A stretch of DNA of 64,000 nt from Megaustenia siamemsis (GCA_032433765.1 JAVIAB010000102.1:11065811-11129810), one strand, 5' to 3'; shown: positions 1 to 9,159, counted from the first letter of the stretch. Program-made: numbers and translations. The notes: a model not told the origin generated them from the letters alone.

Positions 1-370
1 GAACAGAGAATTGAAGCCTTAAAAATGTGGATATAGAGAAAAATAGGTAGAATTGGATGGAAGGAAAAGAAAACAAACGATGAAGGCTTAAAACAACTAA
101 AAATTAAAAGAGAACTTCTAAACACAATTAGAACAAGACAAATGCGATTTTTGGGCCATGTTAAAAGACACGACAGCCTACTAAAAGTAATCCTTGAAGG
201 GAAAATACAAGATAAAAGAGGCAGAGGCAGACCAAGACTAAAATGGACGAGTAACATCAAAAGATGGACAAACCAGCCTATGACAACCTGCACCATCAAA
301 GCAAGAGACAGTGCAGAATGGCGCTCCATGGTAGTCAACCTTCGTTGCGGAGACGGCACTCTATGATTAT
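1..370 (+). mobile_element. LINE family A, 3' end (C-terminus of RT polyprotein)
   Basis: The sequence encodes the C-terminal region seen in the other family A copies here: the RIGRIGWKEKK-like start (already carrying an in-frame TAG), then GHVKRH, GRGRPRLKW and the closing CGDGT segment. The matching region of the copy at 24773-26389 follows a reverse transcriptase with a YADD motif. The copy is cut by the left window edge and ends in a short TGATTATGAT tail. It belongs to an RTE-like non-LTR retrotransposon by domain style (inference). It is not a host gene. Confidence 0.85.
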
Positions 371-539
371 GATTTCTTTCTATATCTATTTTTTTCTAAA
401 TCTATTTTTTTTCTATATACATTTTTTTCTATATACATTTTTTCACTATCTATTTTTTTTATTAATTTTCTTCTATATCTATTTTTTCTCTACCTATTTT
501 TTTCTTTTCTTCTTTTGCTTTAAAGCTGTTACATTCACT

Positions 540-765
540 TTAATGCCGTATGTTGGTGGTTTCTTTTCGCAAAATGAACGTCATGGCGTTGAGAGTCCAC
601 ATTCGTATAGTGTCTTTAGTGAAGTATGGGTGATCTAGAGGTATGCTATCGATCATAGATGTGTGCTGTATGTTTGCTCCTGCTGAAGGTCTATTGGCCC
701 GAAACGTTGTACCAATTTGTTTCATCCAATTATTACGTAAAGCTTCAACCATCCCGTTTTTTTTC
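540..765 (+). mobile_element. Penelope-like element LTR fragment with hammerhead-like motif
   Basis: It shares the segment from CTGCTGAAGG through GAAACG to ACGTAAAGCTT with the 3' end of the Penelope-like element at 7.1-7.4 kb and with two minus-strand copies near 21 kb. The 679-708 part looks like a hammerhead ribozyme core: CTGCTGA, a 4-bp stem (GGTC with GGCC) capped by TATT, then GAAAC. Eukaryotic Penelope-like elements are known to carry hammerhead motifs in their LTRs. No coding part is attached here, so this is a solo or truncated copy. Confidence 0.6.
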
Positions 766-769
766 GAAA

Positions 770-978
770 TTTGTTTTCGATATATTTGTTTCGATATATT
801 TGTTTCGATATATTTGTTTCGATATATTTGTTTCGATATATTTGTTTTCGATATATTTGTTTCGATATATTTGTTTTCGATATATTTGTTTTCGATATAT
901 TTGTTTCGATATATTTGTTTTCGATATATTTGTTTTCGATATATTTGTTTCGATATATTTGTTTCGATATATTTTTTT
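770..978 (+). repeat. Minisatellite, 13-14-bp unit (TTCGATATATTTG)
   Basis: About 16 near-perfect head-to-tail units of TTCGATATATTTG with an optional extra T. The array starts immediately downstream of the PLE LTR fragment. It is open in several frames, which produces spurious ORFs that should not be called genes. Confidence 0.95.
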
Positions 979-1395
979 CATTTTTCCGATCGATCTATGG
1001 ACAGCAAGGTCCCGGATTTCAGTCTCGTCACAAAAGGTGGAAATTTTTCACTTCGAAAAGTGTTTTTTTTTTCGTGGCTTTACCCTCTTCCTGATAAATA
1101 TATCCGATATCTAGCCACACTCGGCATATGCGATAAACACGAAAGGTTCAGTGTGCACTTTTCGCTTGTTAAAAGACGCATTAGCAGTTTCAATTTGCAA
1201 AATAATGGTCTAAAGTGGTCATTGACCGGGCATAATTTAATAGTGACGAAAATTAATCTGCCTTAAACTACTGCAGTTAGCCATGATTAGAAAACTTCTG
1301 TCTTTCCATTTTTTGTATGCACTTCTCCGTGTATTCTTACTTTATTTTTTTCAGCTCCCTTAAACATTTACAAGTTCAGAAATGGCTTTACAAAA

Positions 1396-1531
1396 AGGGA
1401 GATATATATATAGAGAGAGATAGAGGAAGAGATAGAGAGAGAGAGCGAGAGAAAGATAGAGAGATAGAGTAAGAGATAGAGAGAAAGCGAGAGAAAGATA
1501 GAGAGATAGAGGAAGAGATAGAGATCCGTGC

Positions 1532-1585
<54 letters not shown>

Positions 1586-1636
1586 GAGAGAGAGAGAGAG
1601 ATAGCGGGAATTAGAGATATAGTTAGTGTTAGAGAA

Positions 1637-1670
<34 letters not shown>

Positions 1671-1700
1671 GAGGGTGACAGAGTGAGAGAGAGAAGAAAA
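1396..1700. repeat. GA-rich and (AT)n simple repeats
   Basis: GAGA/GATA-rich tracts flank an uninterrupted AT dinucleotide run at about 1537-1581. No coding signal is seen. The flanking 979-1395 stretch shows nothing I recognise. Confidence 0.9.
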
Positions 1701-2405
1701 CGAAAGTGTTCATCACAGCAGATAACAACTTTACGCCTATCTTGTTTATATCTCTATTTCACCACAGAAATATATTTCCCCCGCACTTTCTTGAAAATCT
1801 GTTTTGCTTGTATTTATTTAGAGCCAGAAATTTGATTCAGGAGTTTGTCCAACATGGAAGCGGACATTTTGTGTTTCATTCTGAGCTCGTGTTTCGAGAA
1901 CACTGCAACAGAAAGTTTACTTTGAGCGAACGGAAAGAAACAAATATCTTTTTGCCACGAACACGCTATTTGTTCCTGTATTATCTTCTCTTGAACGGAG
2001 TTGTAATCCACATTCACTCGTCCTTGTCTCTTGTTTGTTTACTCGCCCAACGTCTCGTTATGTTTTCGGCCACGAGTTGTTCAGAAGAGGTGAAAGAAGG
2101 AATGGAAAACAACGGGTTAAAAGGGGACTGAACTGACAGTAATAAATAAAAACAGACAGAGAATTTGTTTAATATTATCTCCCTTGTCAAGAACAAATAA
2201 TGATTCTTGGAAAACGTTCCAGGAGAATACGAGCATTGGAGTGCACTAATATTCTTAAAATTTATTTTCGTTTTTCTTTCTTATTTGTGTGTGTTTGCGT
2301 TTACTTAAGTGCTGAATTATTCATTTAATGTTTACATGTTCCGCCCTTGTATAGCCGACATTAGATGAAAGTAAAGTACTCAATTTGATTACGCTAGGTC
2401 ATCAG
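1700..2405. other. Unassigned AT-rich stretch
   Basis: No recognisable domain, repeat family or splice-framed coding segment was found. A 141-codon open frame lies at 1706-2131, but it has no familiar motif and its composition resembles random AT-rich DNA. Confidence 0.5.
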
Positions 2406-3045
2406 CACAGTTAGCTGAGTGGCAGTGTTCCCTAGCGTTCGACTTCTCGTGGCAACGCGCAGTGCCAAGGAGTACGGGTTCGATCCTGCTTCGGATCATA
2501 TATTGTTCTTTGTTTTTTCTGTTGTTATTTATTTGTCATTTTTTCTGTTGTTATTTATTTGTCACTTTTTCTGTTATTTATTTGTCATATTTTCTGTTAT
2601 TTATTTGTCATATCTTCTGTTGTTATTTATTTGTCATATTTTCTGTTGTTATTTATTTGTCATTTTTTCTGTTGTTATTTATTTGTCATATTTTCTGTTG
2701 TTATTTATTTGTCATTTTTTCTGTTGTTATTTATTTGTCATATTTTCTGTTGTTATTTATTTGTCATTTTTTCTGTTGTTATTTATTTGTCATATTTTCT
2801 GTTGTTATTTATTTGTTTTATTTTCTGTTGTTATTTATTTGTCATTTTTGTGTGGTTATTTATTTGTCATTTTTTCTGTTGTTATTTATTTGTCATATTT
2901 TCTGTTGTTATTTATTTGTTTTATTTTCTGTTGTTATTTATTTGTCATTTTTGTGTGGTTATTTATTTGTCATTTTTTCTGTTGTTATTTATTTGTCATA
3001 TTTTCTGAGTGATGTAGTACATACCTCTTCCGCATATAATTCGCT
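2406..3045 (+). mobile_element. tRNA-derived SINE-2 with an internal expanded minisatellite
   Basis: The head (AGTTAGCTGAGTGGCAG ... GGTTCGATCC, B-box-like) matches copies at 14.8, 24.6, 45.4, 57.5 and 58.5 kb. In other copies the body continues through TTCTGTTGTTGATTATTTGT to GTGCTGTAAACATACCTCTTCC. Here the middle is expanded about twenty times (2510-3005), and the SINE end resumes at about 3005 with GAGTGATGTAGTACATACCTC. The copy is non-coding; B-box position and multiple copies support a Pol III SINE. Confidence 0.8.
2510..3005 (+). repeat. Minisatellite, 24-25-bp unit inside SINE-2
   Basis: About 20 units built on TTTTCTGTTGTTATTTATT plus TGTCAT, with one variant class containing GTGTGG in place of CTGTTG. 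The unit equals the body segment of SINE-2 itself. Long open frames here (to 266 codons) are repeat artefacts. Confidence 0.95.
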
Positions 3046-3090
3046 TACATTAGGTCACCTTTGTCTACGTCCCTGGCCATGCTGGTTAAA

Positions 3091-3317
3091 AAAAAAAAAA
3101 AAAACATTAAGGAGCCCCCGTCACACCAAGTGGCTTATAGGGAATATGGTGTTAGTGATCATAATTTTTACAGACCTTAGGCACATGATTTTTGGGGTAA
3201 TGTGGTCGGTATTACGCCCGTGCCACTTTAATTTCCCAGAAACAAATCGGGTACCCATCTAAGGCTGGGTGAACTCGGAAGCCGTCGATCAGGATCGAAC
3301 CCGACTTCTTGACTTTT
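3091..3317 (-). mobile_element. SINE-1 (tRNA-derived), minus strand, inserted in RNase H LINE
   Basis: The poly-A tail appears as the complement at 3090-3105. The body matches SINE-1 copies elsewhere (GCCACTTGGTGTGACG..., ACCCCAAAAATCATGTG, GGGTACC). The insertion splits the RNase H coding sequence within PGHAG. The flanks GGCCATGCTGG and GGTCATGCAGG look like a slightly diverged target-site duplication. Confidence 0.85.
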
Positions 3318-3463
3318 GGTCATGCAGGAGTACGGGGAAATGAAAGAACGGACAGGTTGGCTAGCTGCGCTGTCGTCATGACGGTGATCCAATGAATCGG
3401 ACGGACATCATCAATGTCCTCCGAGATGTTGGCAGGGCACATAACTTTGACAACCATGAGTCC

Positions 3464-3515
3464 TTTTTATCCGAAGGAGTGACGTGTGAGTCCACGTCAC
3501 TCCTTCGGATAAAAA
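3464..3515. repeat. Perfect inverted repeat, 23-bp arms, 6-bp loop
   Basis: The left arm 3464-3486 and right arm 3493-3515 are exact reverse complements around TGAGTC. The right arm is the ancestral RNase H LINE sequence (ACTCCTTCGGAT); the left arm is an extra inverted copy compared with the 42.94-kb paralogue. It looks like a foldback-templated insertion. Confidence 0.95.
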
Positions 3516-3662
3516 TGATGGGAGTTAAGATGGGCACAGCCAGAAACGAGAAACTTAGTGGGCGTGTAAGAAGACTTATCAACCGACACAGGACTGGAGT
3601 CGTCAGTTGCTGGACACTGCGGGGACTTGCTGAAGAGGTGATCTGAGCACCTATAGACGTGT

Positions 3663-4283
3663 TCGGAGTGTAATGATGATGACCCGCAAATAACTCAATA
3701 ACACTAGGTTATTGTGAATTCATGGCACTAGATGATGCTAAACAATAACCGTGACGTCAAATCCTGTTCTGAACACAAATTTTCACACATCACAGCTTAA
3801 ACAAAATTCATTAAATTTCTGCTATTTTTAATTTTTGGACATGTTTTTTTTGTGCTGAAATTTCCTGAATCGGCTGTTATTTGTTGGCAATCAGCGGCGC
3901 AAGAGAGGTCCGCCGCAAGAATGTCTGACGTCCCTAGTCTACGTAATTGTTGGCATCCCTATATAACAGTGGTGGCCAACATAAGGCTGACCAAAGATCG
4001 GAATATAACCAAGACCAGAACTAGAGGGACAAATTTAAGAGTATCATTAGAAATTACATGATGCGATTTAGTAATAAGTAAATAATGCTTGCAATTTGGC
4101 AACATATTATATCATTTGCAATTTGGCAACATATTATATCATTTGTAACTAGACAATTAATGAGTAAATAATGCTTGCAATTTGGCAACATATTATATCA
4201 TTTGTAACTAGACAATCAATTGTTTTTTTTCAAAATTATCTTTATTATTTATTACTGAAACTTTAGTTTTTATTTTTTCTTCT
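3663..4283. repeat. AT-rich stretch with 2.5 copies of an approx 60-bp direct repeat
   Basis: GCTTGCAATTTGGCAACATA and ATTATATCATTTG recur at about 4088, 4117 and 4170, together with TGTAACTAGACAAT. The remainder of the stretch shows nothing identifiable. Confidence 0.7.
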
Positions 4284-4812
4284 TTTTTTCCTTCCTCGTT
4301 TGCCTTTGAGCGTCGAGGAGAGATATAATTTTCGGTCTTTTGCTCTTCTGTTCGCCTCTGCTGTTGTTATGTTTCCTAGTGTGTCCAATATTCCGTAACT
4401 CAATCTGTTTTCGTTGTCGGCCCTTGGGTCTGGTGTTCTCGCAACGTTTATTTAAGGCTCGTTGTGATGTTTCTGCCTGTCACGTGGACAAACCATTGTA
4501 TCTGTTATTTCTTTATATATTTCACGGCCGGGGTTATTCCTAGCTTCTTCCCTCAGTTCTTCATTTCTGATCTTATCTCGCAGGCTGTTTCCTGCCATTC
4601 GTCTAACACATTTAATGGCCATTTCTAGAGTCCAGGACTGGCATTGGTAGCACAAGGTTGGGTTGAATATTTTAATGTAGAGTGCCTGTTTTGCCTCTAA
4701 TGTTATTTCTTTTTTGGACAATAGTGGTGATAGTTGTCCAATGATTTGACAAGCTTTGATGCATCTTGAGTCTATTTCTGCTGTTTGGGAATTGCCGTTT
4801 GTCAAACAGAAG
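4284..4812 (-). mobile_element. LINE family D, 3' end, minus strand
   Basis: The minus frame encodes NSQTAEID, LCYQCQSWTLE, CVRRMAGNSLRDKIRNEELR. It then becomes degenerate by indels before the expected GRPRKRW and AEANRRAKD region. The same order is seen in better copies at 26943-27392 and 47400-48475. The copy is 5'-truncated upstream of the RT core and begins at a 17-bp palindromic junction (4760-4829). Confidence 0.85.
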
Positions 4813-4829
4813 AATAGACTCAAGATGCA
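4760..4829. repeat. Short inverted repeat at the LINE D truncation point (17-bp arms)
   Basis: 4760-4776 (TGCATCTTGAGTCTATT) is the exact reverse complement of 4813-4829. The right arm lies just beyond where similarity to LINE D ends, so it is a small inverted piece added at the 5' junction. Confidence 0.9.
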
Positions 4830-5294
4830 GCGGTAGTAAAAGCCCCTCGGCAAAAAATAAAACAGGATAACCCACAAACTAGGGTGACGTATTCAATTAT
4901 AGAAGATATAGACGGCTGCCCTCAATCTACCCACAACCACCCCTGCTGAAAACGTCATGCTAGGTGGTAGTTTTTCGGAAAATCTCTGTCCGCAGGCCTA
5001 ATCAATCGATAGTTGGTTGTGGGCTTTCGCTAGACAAGGGATGTAATCTATATTTTTAAGTGACCCTCGTCGCAGTTTAACATGGTTACGTCCCTTGTTA
5101 TGTTGTACGATTTGTTGGCTATAGATGAAACAGTATGTGATCTCATTCCCACCGAATTCAGTACCATATATATGGTTTTATCTATGCTCAAAAGTATATA
5201 AGTATATGGACTTTCTAATAATCCAGCTCTGGAGCTTGGTAACGGACAGCCACGTCAATGTGGTGCAGGGAAAATTGAAAAAAAAAAATTTTTA
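4830..5294. other. Unassigned stretch upstream of the Penelope-like element
   Basis: No clear family match within the window. It could hold the 5' part of the Penelope-like element (N-terminal RT or left LTR), but no RT motif is readable here. Confidence 0.4.
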
Positions 5295-5870
5295 ATGTCC
5301 CATTCTCAGAGGGCAATTCCCATTTCATATCAAGGACCCCTTCCCATCATATACCTACGGTACATTGATAACTGCTTGGGACTTACCGATCTACCTGAGG
5401 ATGACCTCTCCAGGTTTATCGACTATATTGGTAGCTATCACAAAGCTATCAAGATCACATCTTGTATATCCACCTCCTCTGTTACCTTCCTAGATCTTAT
5501 TGTTTCCTTGGGTACATCTGGCCTCCTCACCTCGGTTTTCTATAAACCCACAGACGCCCATTGTTATCTTCTCTATACTTCATCACATTCACCTTCTTGT
5601 CGTGATTTAATTCCGTTCTCACAGTTATTGCGTCTCCGTCGCATCCGCCAGGATGACCAAGATTTCCTCCAACCCTATGTAATTTTCTTCAGCCGTCGGC
5701 TTTATCCAGATTCGATCCTCCAGTCTGCCCTCAAGCGAGTCCTCCTTATCTCCCGTCCCGAGGCACTCACTCCTTCCAACCGCCACGTCCCAAGGCACTC
5801 ACTCCTTCCAACCGCCCCGCCCCCTCTGAGAGAACCATACTCACCCTCACCTATCACTCTCACAATTTAG
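5295..5870 (+). pseudogene. Penelope-like reverse transcriptase, C-terminal part, broken
   Basis: Residues about 25-30 read YLRYIDNCL where the family has a Y-[VI]-D-D catalytic box, so the second Asp is Asn. Downstream come FLDLIVSLG, FYKPTDAHCYLLYTSSH and LRLRRIRQDDQDF, the typical PLE block (FLD, KPTD, H-x-YL, SQ-LRLRRI). The frame is lost near 5820; the homologous reading continues in the next frame with LNRHRSILLSDP and KRDRNLGDI. No start is implied because the 5' part is missing. It is a non-functional relic. Confidence 0.8.
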
Positions 5871-5994
5871 CTACTGTGAAGATACTTAACCGCCACCGTT
5901 CCATTCTCCTCTCTGATCCCACCACGAGTCTACTTTTTAATGATCCCTCGATGATCGCCTTCAAGCGCGACAGGAATTTGGGAGATATTCAGGT

Positions 5995-6445
5995 TTAAGA
6001 GCCATCTCCCTCGCTCCGACAATCAACACTTCGGTACGACCCCTTGTGGTCGGAACTGTATCACCTGTGCCTATGTGCTCCCTACTGACTCGGTCTTATT
6101 CCCTAATGGACGGTTCGAGATCACGCATGGCTTTACATGTGTGCCCCGTAACATCATTTATGCCATCACATGTCAACGATGCCACATGACTTACATTAGC
6201 GAGTATGGGAGACGATTAACGCAAAGGTTTTGTGAACATCTACGAGATGTTCAACAGAATACTGGCACTCCAGTGTCTTCCCATTTCAACTCTCCAGATT
6301 ACAAGGGCAAAGACGACATCCGTATCACTGGTATTGTCCTTTGTCACTCTGGCGACCGCAGCATATTCGCTTTGGAGAACCGCCTCATAGTCCAGTATGG
6401 GCTCGCTGACCCCACGAGGCATGAATGTATCACACTCGTACACAT
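5995..6445 (+). pseudogene. GIY-YIG endonuclease domain of Penelope-like element, degenerate
   Basis: After the second frameshift the frame reads a Cys cluster (PCGRNCITC, then C in FTC, then CQRC), followed by NIIYAITC and the TYISEYGRRL box, RFCEHLRDV, and ALENRLIVQYG. The Cys-rich part before GIY-YIG is a known PLE feature. The expected YIG is YIS and the GE-T-GR box reads SEYGR, so the endonuclease is probably inactive. Confidence 0.78.
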
Positions 6446-6789
6446 AGTTCCCTTTCGGTTGCTCCTTCCCTTTTGCATAGCCTTCTCTACTGCCCATGTT
6501 TGGGCTCTTCAATCTATCTGCAATGCCATGCCATTCATAGCTCACCTCCACTAGTCCCCATTGAGACACTTCGGTGTTCTCCTACACCTCTTTTTTCTAT
6601 GCTACTTACCGCTCATATGTTTTTATTGTACCCCACTCTCAGCCTTTTGAGTACCTGTTATTCTACTGTTCTATTCTTTCTCCTCTATTTTTCCACACTT
6701 ACCCCAGTATGTACTCTTCTGGTGATGTGTGCGTTATGCGCACATCTCTACACATATATGATTGTCCCTGTATGGGTGTGCACATGCAT

Positions 6790-6810
6790 GTGTGTGTACA
6801 TATGTATAGG

Positions 6811-6867
<57 letters not shown>

Positions 6868-6990
6868 GCTTGTATGTGTGTGCAGGTATGTATGCATATA
6901 TATGTATATGTATGCATATGTAGGTGTATGTTGATATGTATAAGTAGGTGCATGTCTGTTTGTGCGTGTATATATGTATACACGCATCTG
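6790..6990 (+). repeat. (TA)n/(TG)n microsatellite between PLE coding region and LTR
   Basis: TATATA run at about 6817-6863 flanked by GTATGTGTG-type tracts. It makes long IYIYIY-type open frames on both strands that are artefacts. Confidence 0.95.
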
Positions 6991-7141
6991 TGTGTGTGTA
7001 TACATGTTTTTACGGGCCCTTGGATACTTTTAGACATTGTCAGTGTCTTTGCAGTCGAGGTTACCTAGACAGTGTTCCCCCCGCTCGTGTATTTTTAGAA
7101 TCCTTCACCTGACCAGAGGGTATAATAACAGCTAGACCCGA

Positions 7142-7400
7142 GTGACTCGCCATTTTCCCGTTCTGACCACGGTCCACGACACAGGGAAGTCATTTTTATT
7201 TTCTTTAACCAATTTCGATTATTTTGTTTTGGATGCTTCGTTACTAGTTAGCTATGTAGGATTAGTTTTATTTACTTACATATCTGTGTGTGTGTGTTGT
7301 TTGTTTGTTCCTGCTGAAGTCCTATTGGGCCGAAACGTCGTTCAAATCTTTGTCGTCTACAAATAACGTAAAGCTTTTACCATACCATTTTATCAATATT
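7142..7400 (+). mobile_element. Penelope-like LTR with hammerhead-like core
   Basis: Shares TTACTAGTTAGCTATG, the GTGTGTGTTGTTTGTT run and the TTCCTGCTGAAG...GAAACGTCG...ACGTAAAGCTTTTACC segment with the minus-strand copy at 21755-21935. The core at 7310-7339 has CTGCTGA, stem GTCC/GGGC capped by TATT, and GAAACGTC. The canonical CUGANGA box is CTGCTGA here, i.e. one core base differs. Confidence 0.65.
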
Positions 7401-7604
7401 TTTTTTTTTCAATTTTCCCTCACATTTAGCTTTACTGCACTTCGCATTTTTATGCATTCATTTGCATTTCTTGCCTTAACCCCCTCAATTTTTCATAGAA
7501 AAAGAGAGTACACGGCGAAAGAAAAATAAAATTAAATAACATTTCCTAGGGGCGCTGCAAAATCCATAGTCAACAATAACTGACGGAGGCTAGTACTCAT
7601 CATC

Positions 7605-7800
7605 ACCAAGTACAGGAGTGCGAGGGTTCCAAGCTCGATAGAGTTAAAAATGTATTCTACCGGGGGTGAAAAAAAAAATCATAATTGAACACCTTGAACA
7701 CGCGGCCTTTATTCTCCGACCCCATAAGTCAGCGCCCCCCCCCCCCCCCAGTAAACGGATAATGGCTAAAGGATTCCTATTCTAGTCTCTTTATTTTTAT
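7605..7800 (+). mobile_element. SINE-5 (tRNA-like head), plus strand
   Basis: The head has GAGGGTTCCAAGCTCGAT (decayed B-box; the 16.3-kb copy has GAGGGTTCGAATCCCGAT). Then come TTCTACCGGGGGTGAAA, CTTGAACACGCGGCCTTTAT and a C run. It is directly followed by a minus-strand LINE B, in the same arrangement as at 16.3-17.1 kb. Confidence 0.75.
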
Positions 7801-7802
7801 TA

Positions 7803-8295
7803 TTATCATCAGCATCATCAAGTACCGTGCCTGCTGGCGTAGGTGATCATGTCTCTCCACAACTTTCGATCTCGACAGTTATTTATCATTTCTGTTGTTG
7901 ACCTTCTGCCAAGCCATTCTCTTAATTAAGCTGTCTGATATCTTTTCTCTTTGTTTCCCTCTATCTCTTCGTTCCTCAATTTTTCCAGTTGTTACAATAT
8001 ATTCCAGTTGTTCTCTTCTCATTACATGGCCAAATAAATGATGATTGTTTCTTCCTAATATTGGAAATTAGCTCTCTTTTTGCTTTGACCTCTCTCAGAA
8101 CATATTCATTACTCTTCTTAGCTGTCAATGATATTCTCAACATTCTTCTGTAAAACCACATTTCTACAGACTAAAGTGATTTACTTGTATGTTGTCCTAT
8201 TGTCCATGATTCACGTCCATATGTTAAGACTGGCTCTACATAACATTTAAAAACTCTTTTTCTTGTTTCTATTGTTAAAAATATTTACCTCTTCA
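7803..8295 (-). mobile_element. LINE family B, 3' end, minus strand
   Basis: The minus frame encodes MWFYRRMLRI, AKKSNEYVLREVKAKREL and SNIRKKQSS, then degrades before GK-x-GRQRE. The 3' tail is CATCATC-type on the plus strand. It is the C-terminal end of an RTE-like RT polyprotein, 5'-truncated and frameshifted. Confidence 0.85.
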
Positions 8296-8316
8296 ACTAA
8301 AAAAAAAAAAAAAAAA

Positions 8317-8556
8317 CTATCTTTACGTCACATAGTACCATTGCTGGTGTATGACGGGGGGCAACGATAGAACCAGAGGGATAAAGGCCGCTTGTTCAAG
8401 CAGTCGCCACGACATGTGAGACTCGGGATTTTTATTTCACCCCCGATAGAAAAAATCCTTTCTGTCTACCGCGGGCTTCGAACACCGAACGTCAGCTTTT
8501 CAGCCAGCGGAACAGTGGTTTTAGCCGCACGGCCACGCGCACCGACCTCTTCAACA
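8317..8556 (-). mobile_element. SINE-4, minus strand
   Basis: Reverse complement of the copy at 57598-57835: AAAACCACTGTTCCGCTGGC, the B-box-like GTGTTCGAAGCCCGC, TTTTTTCTATCGGGGGTG and the end ACATACACCAGCAATGG-like. Two full-length, oppositely oriented copies delimit the family. Confidence 0.8.
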
Positions 8557-8865
8557 CCCTCCATTAAATGGACATTAAGTTGGCGTGTATACGTTGTGTT
8601 GTGGTTTGCAGTAAAACTGTCATATTTGCGCCTTTCAGCCCAACACATCCGACTTCAGCATGTTATTTTTGAGTACCCGTTTGTCTTTCCTCTTCGATCC
8701 CTACTCTATTGACCAGACTAGAAAGGTTAGTCTGTTTCTGGAGGCACCACGGAGAGGTGGAGTAAGGTTTGGATGGTTCTGAATCACCGATCCTGTTGCA
8801 AGCCATCAGCTGTGGGTCGCTGACAACTTCTAGCTCTGCTGCTTGGCCTTCTTACCTGGTTATGA
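8557..8865 (+). mobile_element. Repeat X, long form, plus strand
   Basis: Contains GCGCCTTTCAGCCCAACACA, ATCCGACTTCAGCATG, CTCTTCGATCCCTACTC and GGCACCACGGAGAGGTGGAG. The same order recurs at 35.5, 51.1, 52.4 and (minus) 54.3 kb. A short form with precise ends is defined by the insertion at 34494-34676. No protein-coding content is convincing. Confidence 0.7.
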
Positions 8866-9090
8866 TGATATCGTATGACGGGGAACAGTTGGCTGTGTTC
8901 ACTTTCTGCGCGGTTTCGCCTTATGTCTTTTGGCGTGTGCTGAGACTGCTACGATGGGGACTACAGTTACCTTTCTTTGTTTGGGAGATGAGTTAGTAAT
9001 TCGGATGATTCCACTGGCACGGGCGGTTGAGCAATTATGGATTTTAATTCGTTTGCTGTGATACCGAGGCCTTCCATAACCAATAACCAA
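8866..9090 (-). repeat. Repeat Z copy 1 (conserved approx 210-bp block, minus)
   Basis: The reverse complement is almost identical to 44898-45110 and similar to the complement of 59943-60172. A frame on this strand (GYGRPRYHSKRIKIHN...AKPRRK) stays open in all three copies. I recognise no domain. Confidence 0.7.
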
Positions 9091-9159
9091 TAACCTGGTT
9101 ATGAATTTTTCCTTTGACCTTAGAAAGATTATTATTTATGTGTTTTTTGCCGCAACCAT

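Larger units (their letters stand above)
3050..3662 (+). mobile_element. RNase H-type LINE 3' fragment, split by a SINE
   Basis: The 3050-3090 segment encodes the start of the motif VYVPGHAG and 3318-3650 resumes with GHAG, NERTDRLA and the C-terminus ending WTLRGLAEEVI. This matches the RNase H region of the copy at 42.4-43.0 kb. The 3' tail (ATGATGATGACCCGCAAATAAC) also closes copies at 11.75 and 62.7 kb. Inside it lies a 23-bp-arm palindrome (3464-3515) that is absent from the 42.9-kb copy. It is a dead 5'-truncated copy. Confidence 0.8.
5295..7400 (+). mobile_element. Penelope-like element, degenerate
   Basis: The order is RT C-terminal half, Cys-rich linker, GIY-YIG endonuclease, microsatellite and 3' LTR with hammerhead-like motif, as known for Penelope-like retroelements. 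Coding runs through at least two frameshifts (about 5.82 and 5.99 kb). The 5' half of the RT is not recognisable. The 3' LTR-like part (about 7142-7400) shares sequence with a minus-strand copy near 21.75-21.94 kb. Confidence 0.8.

Noticed and set aside
1706..2131. 141-codon ORF as a host gene
   Set aside because: No domain, no signal or splice context, and overlapping minus-strand frames are similarly open; it looks like chance.
2419..3262. Open frames up to 266 codons rich in FICHIFCCYL
   Set aside because: Translation of the SINE-2-derived minisatellite.
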